6,757 bases of DNA from an uncultured Verrucomicrobiales bacterium (lineage in GTDB: Bacteria; Verrucomicrobiota; Verrucomicrobiia; Verrucomicrobiales; Akkermansiaceae): positions 1-6,757 of the forward strand of contig CALBJX010000117.1 of the NCBI GenBank assembly GCA_937893015.1, in the 5' to 3' direction. Below, piece by piece: positions 1 through 6,182 of the stretch; position 1 is the first letter of the stretch, and each line of letters begins with the position of its first letter. Both the position numbers and the translations under genes were made by a program. The notes beneath the pieces were generated by a model, which searched no databases, had not been told where the DNA came from, and saw nothing but the letters and a program-made list of their open reading frames with translations.

Positions 1-10
1 ACTCAAACTT

Positions 11-38
11 CGTACATCGTACATCGTACTTCGTACAT
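11..38. repeat. Heptanucleotide tandem repeat, four CGTACAT units
   Basis: Four consecutive 7-bp units are visible: CGTACAT (11-17), CGTACAT (18-24), CGTACTT (25-31) and CGTACAT (32-38). Only one base departs from the unit, an A-to-T change in the third copy. The preceding bases (4-10, CAAACTT) are a weak partial match, so the array may have decayed or may extend beyond the window edge. It lies in non-coding DNA beyond the autotransporter's terminator. A 7-bp unit is not a multiple of three, but no reading frame runs through it here, so coding phase variation is not supported. Confidence 0.85.
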
Positions 39-45
39 TCAGTTC

Positions 46-63
46 GACAAATCCCAATTTGTC
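46..63. repeat. Perfect 7-bp inverted repeat, 4-nt loop
   Basis: GACAAAT (46-52) and ATTTGTC (57-63) are exact reverse complements around the loop CCCA. No T-run follows on either strand, so it does not look like an intrinsic terminator. It sits between the heptamer array and the autotransporter terminator. It could be a protein-binding dyad or part of a repetitive element together with the heptamers; no function can be assigned. Confidence 0.55.
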
Positions 64-100
64 ATTCCCTACCAATCCTCATTGCTCGCCCTGTGCCCTA

Positions 101-138
101 CAACAAGGCCGCCCGACTGCGGGAAGCAGCCGGGCGGC
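101..138 (-). terminator. Rho-independent terminator of the autotransporter gene
   Basis: Arms 108-115 (GCCGCCCG) and 131-138 (CGGGCGGC) are perfectly complementary. An inner stem, CTGC (117-120) with GCAG (126-129), closes the 5-nt loop 121-125. The single mismatch, A116 against C130, becomes a G-U wobble in RNA made from the minus strand, giving a continuous 13-bp stem only in that direction. Downstream on the minus strand the RNA reads UUGUUG, a broken U-tract. The hairpin begins 27 nt after the stop codon of the autotransporter, as expected for its terminator. Confidence 0.75.
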
Positions 139-165
139 GGAAGGGAAAGCCCTGTGCGGGCGGCA

Positions 166-3100
166 TCAGAAGTCGTAGCGCACGCCGATGTTGGCGCGGA
201 AGTCGGTCTGATGGGAGCGGAACTCGGCATCCGCATCACCGAAGAGCGTGGTCTGCACGCCCACGGGGACGGAGAGACCCGTGCCGAGCTGCACGCCGAA
301 GTCGCCGCTCTCTGCCCCCTTGGCGGTGAACTGATTGCCGCCGCCGATGAAGGTGAGGTCGGCCTCATCCGTGGCGTTGCCGAAGTGCTCGTTGAGCTGG
401 GCGCGCAGTTCCAGCACGGTGTTGCGCTCGTAGACGGACTGCGAGAGCACCGCCTGATAGCGGGCACCGATGCCGACATTGCCGTAGAAGAGGTTGTTGG
501 CGTCGTACTTCAGACCCGCGGTGCCGATGCTGCCGCTTTCCGTGAAGCTGCCCATCTTGGCGGAGGTCAGGCTCACGTTGATGATGGGCTGGAGAATCCG
601 GCGGGCATCGTCATCCAAGGTGAAGATGTAGCCCAACTCGTAGTAGGCGGAGAAGGAGGTGCCGGAGGTGCTGCCGTCGCCCTTCATGCCGAGCACGGTG
701 CGCTTGGTATCCACATCATCCATGCCGATGGTGAAGATGCCCAAGTGCGTCCAGTGCCCCTTCTGGTAGCGGCCGAAGAGGTTGACGTAGCAGCTCAGGG
801 TGTCGGCGTCGAGGTTGTCCGCGCCCTTGCCCTTCAGGCTGCCGTTCTCCACGGAGAGGGCGGCGCCGACGGTCCAGTGCTCGTTGAGGTCGAGGTTGGC
901 GCCCGCCGTGGCACCGTAGACGGAGGTGTCGTAGCCGGCCTTGTCGCCGTTCTGCCCGAGGGTGTGGTAGGCACCGTCCGCCTGCACCCAGGCCTGGATG
1001 TCGGCGTGGTCCCAGCCGCCGCGCAGCACACCTTCGCCGTGGCCGCCCATCTGGACGATGCGGTTGCGGAGGTTCTTCTGCACATCCTCAATGCCGCGGC
1101 GCTGGGCGTCGCTGAGGTTGGCGAGGGAGGCACCCGAGGCGGCGGAGAGGACCGTCTGACGCTGTTCCAGCGTGGGGTGGTAGACATCACCCACATAATT
1201 GAACACGTTCATGAGCTGACCATCGGCACCCGCCTGCATGGCGGCGTCGAGGTTGTCCATGGCGGCGGCGCGGTTGGGCGTGGAACGCAGGGAATCCATG
1301 ATTTCTGCCTTGGCCTCGCGACCGTGGATGACAAGCTCGCGCCCGCCGTTCTCCACGCTCAGGGAGGCGATGGTGTAGGAGGCAATGTTGAACTGGCGCT
1401 TGTCCACATCGGCGGCATCGAAGTCCAGCGTCACACCATCACCCGTGGTGAGGAGGGTGTAGGACTGGCCCGCGGTGTCGAAGTAGAGATCTTCACCGTT
1501 AATGGTGAGGAAATCCGCGGAGAGCGTATCGGCCGTGGCTGTGCCGGTGATGGCGACGGAGTCCAGCGTGCTGCCGTGGGCCAGCGTGCCGTCGGCGGGC
1601 AGGGAGATGTAGGGCGTGGTGCCGCCGTCGAAGCTCATCTTGTTGTAGCCGCCCGCAAAGGAAACGGCATCCAGCACCTGCGTGCCCGCGGCGTTCACCA
1701 CGGTATCGGCACCCACGGCGAAATTCTGCAGGGTGACGTTGTCGGCGAGGTTGACCGCCATGACATCCAGCGCTGCCGGGTTGCCGTCGCTCGTCACACC
1801 CGTGAAGGTATAGCCGCTGCCCACGGTGAGCGTGCCCGCCCCGGCCGTCGCCCCCGTGATGCCGGAGGTGGTGGCACCCGTGGTGGTCAGCAGGGCGTCC
1901 TCCATCACCACATCCTCCATCGCCACCATGGCGGAGGAGTCGGTGGTGATGTTGGCCACGCCGATTTCCAAGTGCTTGGCTGCCAGCGCAGAGCCCGCGC
2001 CGCTCATGGTGAGCATTTCCGCGGTGAGGTCCTCGTCCGCGTTTGCCAAAGAGCCGCCCGTGATGCTCAGGGTATCAAGGGTGGCCGCGCCCGTGCTCAG
2101 GGAGCTTGCGTCGCTGAGAGTCACAGTGGTACCCGAGGCGGCGGTGAGCGTCCCGACGTTCATCTTGGAAGCACCGGTCAGCTTCAGCTCGTCGCTCGTG
2201 AGGTCCACTTTATTCGCCTTGACTTCGGACTTCTTGGTGAGCTGAATACCCGTGGATTCCACGTCGCCCATCTCCGCAAGGATGCGGGAGGTGTAGGTAT
2301 CATCAATGGTGATATCCTCGGCGGTGACGGTGAGACCGCCTGTCAGGGTCGTGGCGTGGATGGCGATATCCATGCCGTGCAGCACAGAGGTGTTCTCTGC
2401 CGTCTTGATGGTCGCCGTACCGCCGGGGGCGGGGGAGATGATGGCGTCCGTCACATGGTCCGCGGTGAGGGCGTGGGACGCGCCCTGCGCGGCGAGGTTC
2501 GTGGCGGTAAAGGCCGTGGCCGTCGTCTGCTTGCGAATGTTGACGTAGGTCTGCGGCGCCCCGGTCGTCATCTCGTCCACGCGCAGAGAGGTGCCGGAGA
2601 GGTGCGCCGCCGCCATGGTGCCGCGCACATTGGCGGTGCCGATTGTGGCGGTGCCGGCGTTGAGCGCGGCATTGGTGGTGACCTCCAGATTGCCGGCGGC
2701 GGTGAGCTCGTTCACGATGAGGGCGGTCTTATCACCCGTGGTGCCGCCGACGTTCACGGACGCAGCTCCTGTGGAGTTCAGCTTGTTGATGACGAAGGTG
2801 CCGTCACCGCTCACGCCGACCGGCTGGTTGGCAGAGGTGGCGGCCAGCTCCTTCAGCGCGATAGTGCTGCCGTCCGCATTGTGCAGGTCTACACCGCCTT
2901 CCGCGCGGATGGAGGAGGCGGCATCCGTCGTGGCGGCGGTCATGTCCAGCGTCTGGGTGAAGTGGGCGCCCGTCAGGCTGAGGGTGGAGCCGTCCGCAAT
3001 GCTGAGCTTGGTGGTATTGATGCCGGCAGAGCCGAGCTGCAGCTCCACCTCGCCGCCGCCGACGATGCGCAGCCCCTCACCCTTGCCGATGGCGGTAGCA

Positions 3101-4089
3101 CCCTGCTCCACAGTCATCTTCTTGCCCGCCGCCGCACCGAGACCGATGCTGCCCGCCAGTGTGGGATCGTCCACACTCAGGCCCACGTCGAGGCTGTTCT
3201 TGACTGTCCTGTCGCTCTCCGTGTAGAGCACGCCTTCCCCGCCGATGAAGGCAATCTTATCCGTGGAAAGCATGGGGCGCGGCTCAGGGTCCGTGCCGGG
3301 GATATCCGAGGAGTACTGGCCGGCGCTCAGACCCTCCAGCGAGGTGAGGCCGCTGATGTTCCATGCATCGCTGCCGCTGGGGATGATGGCCGTAATCGTG
3401 GTGGTGGCACCGGTGTTCAGGCTGCTGCCGCCGAAGTCAGTGTAGTTGCTGTTCGGCACGGTGCCGCTCAGGTCCACGCCCGTGTAGCTCTTGTTCTCAA
3501 TGACGAAGGTCTTGGTGGCGCTCGTAATCGTGCCGCCCTCCACGGTGAGTGTCTTGGTGGCCAAATCGTAAGAGAGGGTCATGTGGACATCCACGTTGCG
3601 CATCTTGCCCATGCCGTCGGAGAGGATGCCGCCTTCATACGCGCTCAGCAGGCCCTTGTACTCCGTGTGGATGGCGGGGTTCACAATCACCAGCGAGCCG
3701 CCGGACATCATGAGGGCGAAACCACGGGTGAGGTCGGTGTAGTCCAGCCATGCCTTCTTTTCCGTGTTGAGGAGGCAGGACTGCGTGTTGGCGTTGTCCC
3801 AACTGAAAATGAGCTGGTTTTCCGTCGTTTTCCAGCCTGTGGCATCAATCACCATGGACCAGGACGGCTGCGTTTCCAACCCCGTGGGCAGGGTCAGCGA
3901 AACCATGTCATGGTAAGTGGTCGCGTGCCCCTCGGGAATGGAGGCGGAGCTTGTGCTGCCCAGCCACAAGGGGCTGTAGGTTGCGGTGCTCGGGTCAATA
4001 TCCATCGCCATCGCAGCGGGAGCGGCGGCAAAGAACGCCATCGCCGCGATAACTGCGGCGCGGAGCTTGGTGGGGAGATGCAGTTTCAT
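166..4089 (-). CDS. Type V autotransporter with large passenger and C-terminal beta-barrel
   Basis: A 1307-residue secreted outer-membrane protein. Residues 1-28 form a Sec signal peptide (MKLHLPTKLR, then a hydrophobic stretch ending AMA before MDID). Residues about 29-262 resemble a concanavalin/LamG-like beta-sandwich (inferred from alternating strands and conserved-looking Trp/Gly, not from a strict motif). A Pro-rich linker (about 264-273) leads to an Ala/Gly/Ser/Thr-rich passenger to about residue 910, with recurring leucine/glycine strand-turn units typical of beta-helices. Residues about 922-1030 are helical and charged, suited to a translocation helix. From W1034 to the C-terminus alternating amphipathic strands of about 275 residues match the usual autotransporter barrel, ending in GVRYDF; a terminal Phe is the classic BAM signal. 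Only two cysteines are visible, one near the N-terminus and one in the barrel. The ATG at 4089 gives the full signal peptide but has no Shine-Dalgarno sequence. The gene is monocistronic. The ligand or function of the passenger is unknown; adhesin or glycan binding is a guess. Confidence 0.93.
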   Translation of the reverse strand: MKLHLPTKLRAAVIAAMAFFAAAPAAMAMDIDPSTATYSPLWLGSTSSASIPEGHATTYHDMVSLTLPTGLETQPSWSMVIDATGWKTTENQLIFSWDNANTQSCLLNTEKKAWLDYTDLTRGFALMMSGGSLVIVNPAIHTEYKGLLSAYEGGILSDGMGKMRNVDVHMTLSYDLATKTLTVEGGTITSATKTFVIENKSYTGVDLSGTVPNSNYTDFGGSSLNTGATTTITAIIPSGSDAWNISGLTSLEGLSAGQYSSDIPGTDPEPRPMLSTDKIAFIGGEGVLYTESDRTVKNSLDVGLSVDDPTLAGSIGLGAAAGKKMTVEQGATAIGKGEGLRIVGGGEVELQLGSAGINTTKLSIADGSTLSLTGAHFTQTLDMTAATTDAASSIRAEGGVDLHNADGSTIALKELAATSANQPVGVSGDGTFVINKLNSTGAASVNVGGTTGDKTALIVNELTAAGNLEVTTNAALNAGTATIGTANVRGTMAAAHLSGTSLRVDEMTTGAPQTYVNIRKQTTATAFTATNLAAQGASHALTADHVTDAIISPAPGGTATIKTAENTSVLHGMDIAIHATTLTGGLTVTAEDITIDDTYTSRILAEMGDVESTGIQLTKKSEVKANKVDLTSDELKLTGASKMNVGTLTAASGTTVTLSDASSLSTGAATLDTLSITGGSLANADEDLTAEMLTMSGAGSALAAKHLEIGVANITTDSSAMVAMEDVVMEDALLTTTGATTSGITGATAGAGTLTVGSGYTFTGVTSDGNPAALDVMAVNLADNVTLQNFAVGADTVVNAAGTQVLDAVSFAGGYNKMSFDGGTTPYISLPADGTLAHGSTLDSVAITGTATADTLSADFLTINGEDLYFDTAGQSYTLLTTGDGVTLDFDAADVDKRQFNIASYTIASLSVENGGRELVIHGREAKAEIMDSLRSTPNRAAAMDNLDAAMQAGADGQLMNVFNYVGDVYHPTLEQRQTVLSAASGASLANLSDAQRRGIEDVQKNLRNRIVQMGGHGEGVLRGGWDHADIQAWVQADGAYHTLGQNGDKAGYDTSVYGATAGANLDLNEHWTVGAALSVENGSLKGKGADNLDADTLSCYVNLFGRYQKGHWTHLGIFTIGMDDVDTKRTVLGMKGDGSTSGTSFSAYYELGYIFTLDDDARRILQPIINVSLTSAKMGSFTESGSIGTAGLKYDANNLFYGNVGIGARYQAVLSQSVYERNTVLELRAQLNEHFGNATDEADLTFIGGGNQFTAKGAESGDFGVQLGTGLSVPVGVQTTLFGDADAEFRSHQTDFRANIGVRYDF

Positions 4090-4117
4090 AATCGGAAAAG
4101 CGGTTGAGAAAACAGAA

Positions 4118-4131
4118 GGCGAGAATTCGCC
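4118..4131 (-). other. Small stem-loop in the autotransporter 5' leader
   Basis: GGCGA (4118-4122) and TCGCC (4127-4131) pair around a 4-nt loop. It would lie about 28-42 nt upstream of the autotransporter ATG, close to the predicted mRNA 5' end near 4135. With only five base pairs, it may be a modest mRNA-stabilising 5' hairpin or chance. Confidence 0.3.
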
Positions 4132-4141
4132 ATACCCCTAT

Positions 4142-4171
4142 AGGATAGCAAAAACACAAGTACCCCCGCAA
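4142..4171 (-). promoter_or_regulatory. Predicted promoter of the autotransporter gene
   Basis: Read on the minus strand, TTGCGG (complement of 4166-4171) is followed by an 18-bp spacer and TATCCT (complement of 4142-4147). TGC directly precedes the hexamer, giving an extended -10 (TGn). The 29 bp beyond the -35 (4172-4200) are mostly A/T and could act as an UP-like element. Transcription would start near 4135, leaving a leader of about 46 nt before the ATG at 4089. The match is by eye only; the -35 is imperfect. Confidence 0.5.
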
Positions 4172-4185
4172 GCTCAAATCTCTTC

Positions 4186-4200
4186 TTTTTCAGAGAAAAA
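4186..4200. repeat. A/T dyad in the divergent intergenic region
   Basis: TTTTTC (4186-4191) and GAAAAA (4195-4200) are complementary around AGA. It lies about 15 bp upstream of the predicted autotransporter -35 and about 55 bp upstream of the peptidase -35. It could be a regulator site or merely part of an A/T-rich upstream element. Homopolymer arms make chance likely. Confidence 0.3.
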
Positions 4201-4253
4201 CGCGGTTAGAGCGGCAAAAATGGGCGGGAAACGCGCGGGCACGCACTTCCTGC

Positions 4254-4282
4254 TTGCCAAAGGCGGGTCCATCCTCTAGGAT
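4254..4282 (+). promoter_or_regulatory. Predicted promoter of the cysteine peptidase gene
   Basis: TTGCCA (4254-4259) is separated by 17 bp from TAGGAT (4277-4282), which keeps the key T, A and final T of a -10 hexamer. The ATG of the peptidase begins at 4289, seven bases after the -10, exactly where the start of transcription would be expected, so the mRNA is predicted to be leaderless or nearly so. The -35 sits in CTTGCCAAA, the same nine bases found at the rplU promoter. Confidence 0.6.
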
Positions 4283-4288
4283 AACAAC

Positions 4289-5536
4289 ATGATTCGCCGC
4301 ATCGTTCTCTCTGCGTTGTTCTTTGTTGCCGCTGCTCTCTCCCACGCCGCCGACTGGGGTCCGCAGGCGGCGGACGGCTCCCTCTTCGGCTCGGCGGAGA
4401 CGGGCAACTCCGTCTTCATGGGTCTTCCCTTCCACAAGGTGGATGAGACCACGCGCCGCCTGCAACAGGGGCGCATCGAGCTCGGTGAGCTGGAGTTCGG
4501 TGAGGTGTTGGTGAAATGCGCGGAGGACGGCGCGATTCAGTCCCTGCGCGTCATGATTTACAACAAGGGCGACGACGGCGACATCGATAAGGAGGGCTTC
4601 ACCGCCAAGCAGAAGGAGGCCGCCGCCGCCATCGACAAGCTCACGGGCGTGAAAGGCCGCCCCGTCAACGTCGGCGCGGGCGACTCCGGCGTCAAGGTGA
4701 AGGCCGTTGTCTGGGAGACGGAGACGGCCGTGTTCCGCATGGAGTATTCCGCCGCGACGAAGGGCGGCTTCAAGGCCGAGTTCATCCGCCTCGACATCGG
4801 CCCCGATAAGGACGCCATCGCCCGCGGCGGTGCGCGCGATGCCGCCGCCAAGAGCAGCCTCAAAGGCAAGGTGAAGAAGGAGGAGGACGGCACCGTCTGG
4901 ATTGAGGGCGTGCCCATGGTGGACCAGGGTCAGAAGGGCTACTGCGTGCCCGCCACGCTCTCCCGCCTCTTTGCCTACTACGGCATGGACGGCATCGACC
5001 AGCACGCGCTGGCCGCCCTCTGCAACTCGCAGGGCGACGGCGGCACCTCCACCGCCGACATGCAGGACGCCATGGAGCGCATCTGCAAAAAATTCCACAT
5101 CCGCATCACCACGCTGGAGGACTACAACAGCATCGTCACCAGCATCTGCGACCCCTACAACAAGATTGCCAAGAAGAAAGATAAGCCCTTCATCTCCCCC
5201 GCCAACGACCCGCTGGCCGCTGCCGACCCCGAGATTCTGAAACAGGCGCGTGCACCCAAGCCCGCCGTGGTGGATAAGTGGATGAAGGACATCCGCAAGA
5301 GCATCGATGCCGGCATCCCCGTGCTCTGGGGTGTCAAGGTGGGCATCTACAAGGAGGAAGTCGGCCTGCCCCAGTCCCGCGGCGGCCACATGCGCATGAT
5401 TATCGGCTACAACGCCAAGACCCGCAAAATCATCTACACCGATTCCTGGGGCGCCGGCCACGAGCGCAAGACCATCGATGCCGCCGAAGCCCTCAGCATG
5501 ACCACGGGCCGCCACATCCTCAAGCCCAGCAAGTGA
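4289..5536 (+). CDS. Exported papain-like / C39-like cysteine peptidase
   Basis: A 415-residue protein predicted to be exported. Residues 1-20 are a signal peptide ending SHA before ADWG; there is no lipobox cysteine, so it should be soluble or periplasmic/secreted. Residues about 21-200 form an N-terminal region I do not recognise. The catalytic half is a clan CA fold: DQGQKGYCVPA (212-222) supplies the oxyanion-hole Gln213 and nucleophile Cys219 with papain's Gln-to-Cys spacing of six, GGHMRMIIGY (365-374) supplies His367, and YTDSWG (383-388) supplies Asp385 where papain has Asn. The Asp and the HxxxxxGY context also fit peptidase_C39-like families. About 148 residues separate Cys from His, with extra cysteines at 245, 266 and 287. 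All three triad residues are present, so it is probably active. Substrate is unknown. The gene stands alone, divergent from the autotransporter, and ends 67 nt before a terminator. No Shine-Dalgarno sequence precedes the ATG. Confidence 0.85.
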   Translation: MIRRIVLSALFFVAAALSHAADWGPQAADGSLFGSAETGNSVFMGLPFHKVDETTRRLQQGRIELGELEFGEVLVKCAEDGAIQSLRVMIYNKGDDGDIDKEGFTAKQKEAAAAIDKLTGVKGRPVNVGAGDSGVKVKAVVWETETAVFRMEYSAATKGGFKAEFIRLDIGPDKDAIARGGARDAAAKSSLKGKVKKEEDGTVWIEGVPMVDQGQKGYCVPATLSRLFAYYGMDGIDQHALAALCNSQGDGGTSTADMQDAMERICKKFHIRITTLEDYNSIVTSICDPYNKIAKKKDKPFISPANDPLAAADPEILKQARAPKPAVVDKWMKDIRKSIDAGIPVLWGVKVGIYKEEVGLPQSRGGHMRMIIGYNAKTRKIIYTDSWGAGHERKTIDAAEALSMTTGRHILKPSK

Positions 5537-5553
5537 GGATTTGCGCACCTTCC

Positions 5554-5579
5554 GTCTTCGCCTGCGGCTACGCCGAGAC
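5554..5579. repeat. GC-rich imperfect hairpin downstream of the peptidase gene
   Basis: GTCT (5554-5557) and CG (5559-5560) pair with CGAGAC (5574-5579), with T5558 bulged. After a CCT bulge, GCG (5564-5566) pairs with CGC (5571-5573) around GCTA. No T-run follows, so it is not itself a good terminator. It begins 18 nt after the stop codon and precedes the true terminator at 5604. It could protect the mRNA 3' end or be a copy of a dispersed palindromic element. Confidence 0.4.
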
Positions 5580-5603
5580 ATGGACGGCGCGAAATGAGGA
5601 AAC

Positions 5604-5634
5604 CTGTCCGGCGCAAGCGTCAGACAGTTTTTTT
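5604..5634 (+). terminator. Rho-independent terminator of the peptidase gene
   Basis: CTGTC (5604-5608) pairs with GACAG (5623-5627). Inside, after one C/A mismatch, GGCG (5610-5613) pairs with CGTC (5618-5621, one G-U) around the loop CAAG. Seven uninterrupted T residues follow at 5628-5634, the classic plus-strand signal. It may also stop tsaE transcription from the other side: on the minus strand the C/A mismatch becomes a G-U pair, but the following T-run is weak. The remaining bases 5635-5720 show no gene. Confidence 0.8.
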
Positions 5635-5720
5635 ATCCTTGCGACGACAGCCGCACTCTGTTTCCAAATCAAAATATCAAATCCCTCTTTGCCGGATCGC
5701 TCGATGGGATGTCAGTGTAC

Positions 5721-6164
5721 TCAGACCAGGCTGACCTCTCTCACCCCTTCTCCCGCATGGCGGAGCACCAGCCAGCGGGTGTGCGGAGGCATCAGGCAGC
5801 CGTCAAAGCGGTCCGCCCATTCCACCAGCAACACGCTGCCGCCCGCGAGATATTCCTCCCACCCCATGCTGACGGCCTCCTCGGGTGTGCGCATGCGGTA
5901 GAAGTCGAAGTGCGCGGCAGGCAGACGGCCGTCGCGGTGCTCATGCACCAGCGAGAAGGTGGGGCTGGCCGCGGGGTCCGCCGCCCCCAAGCCCTCCAAC
6001 ACGCCTTGGATGAAATGCGTCTTGCCTGCCCCCAAATCCCCCACGAAGCCGAGCACATCTCCCGCCTCCAAACAGTCCGCAAAAGCGCGACCGAGAGCCA
6101 CCATGGCGCCCTCGGACTCAATCGTCAGCGGGTCTGTTTTAAAAATTTTTTCCGTTTTTTGCAT
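5721..6164 (-). CDS. tsaE: tRNA threonylcarbamoyladenosine biosynthesis ATPase TsaE
   Basis: A 147-residue cytoplasmic P-loop ATPase of the TsaE/YjeE family, the usual size. With TsaB and TsaD it supports turnover of the complex that places threonylcarbamoyl on A37 of ANN-decoding tRNAs. Visible motifs are the Walker A GDLGAGKT (42-49), SPTFSLVHEH (67-76) carrying the conserved switch-like Thr69, HFDFYRM (85-91) with the acidic Asp87, and LLVEWADRF (112-120) with the conserved Glu115-Trp116 pair. All core residues are intact. The ATG at 6164 is the only sensible start: it leaves about 36 residues before the first strand of the P-loop domain. No Shine-Dalgarno sequence is present. It is convergent to the peptidase gene and divergent from rplU; no tsaB or tsaD neighbour lies in the window. 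Its first codons are T-rich on the plus strand and may double as upstream promoter DNA for rplU. I could not identify a convincing promoter for tsaE itself. Confidence 0.95.
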   Translation of the reverse strand: MQKTEKIFKTDPLTIESEGAMVALGRAFADCLEAGDVLGFVGDLGAGKTHFIQGVLEGLGAADPAASPTFSLVHEHRDGRLPAAHFDFYRMRTPEEAVSMGWEEYLAGGSVLLVEWADRFDGCLMPPHTRWLVLRHAGEGVREVSLV

Positions 6165-6182
6165 TTTTGTGTGAAATTTTTC

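Noticed and set aside
11..63. CRISPR-like array
   Set aside because: The units are 7 bp with no spacers, and no cas-like gene is present.
88..157. 9-bp direct repeat GCCCTGTGC (88-96 and 149-157) as target-site duplication of an inserted element
   Set aside because: Only a terminator hairpin lies between the copies; there is no transposase or terminal inverted repeat, so chance is the simplest explanation.
82..4107. A 1341-codon open frame on the plus strand opposite the autotransporter
   Set aside because: It is in exact codon register with the sense gene and open only because that gene avoids TTA, CTA and TCA. Its His/Val/Gly-rich product has no domain logic, while the minus-strand product has signal peptide, passenger and barrel.
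4190..5581. A 463-codon minus-strand frame opposite the peptidase gene
   Set aside because: Also codon-on-codon antisense with shadow composition; the plus-strand frame has a signal peptide and a complete catalytic triad.
5278..5901. Plus-strand frame spanning the peptidase 3' end, the intergenic region and part of tsaE
   Set aside because: It runs across a strong terminator and overlaps two well-supported genes; its translation resembles no protein.
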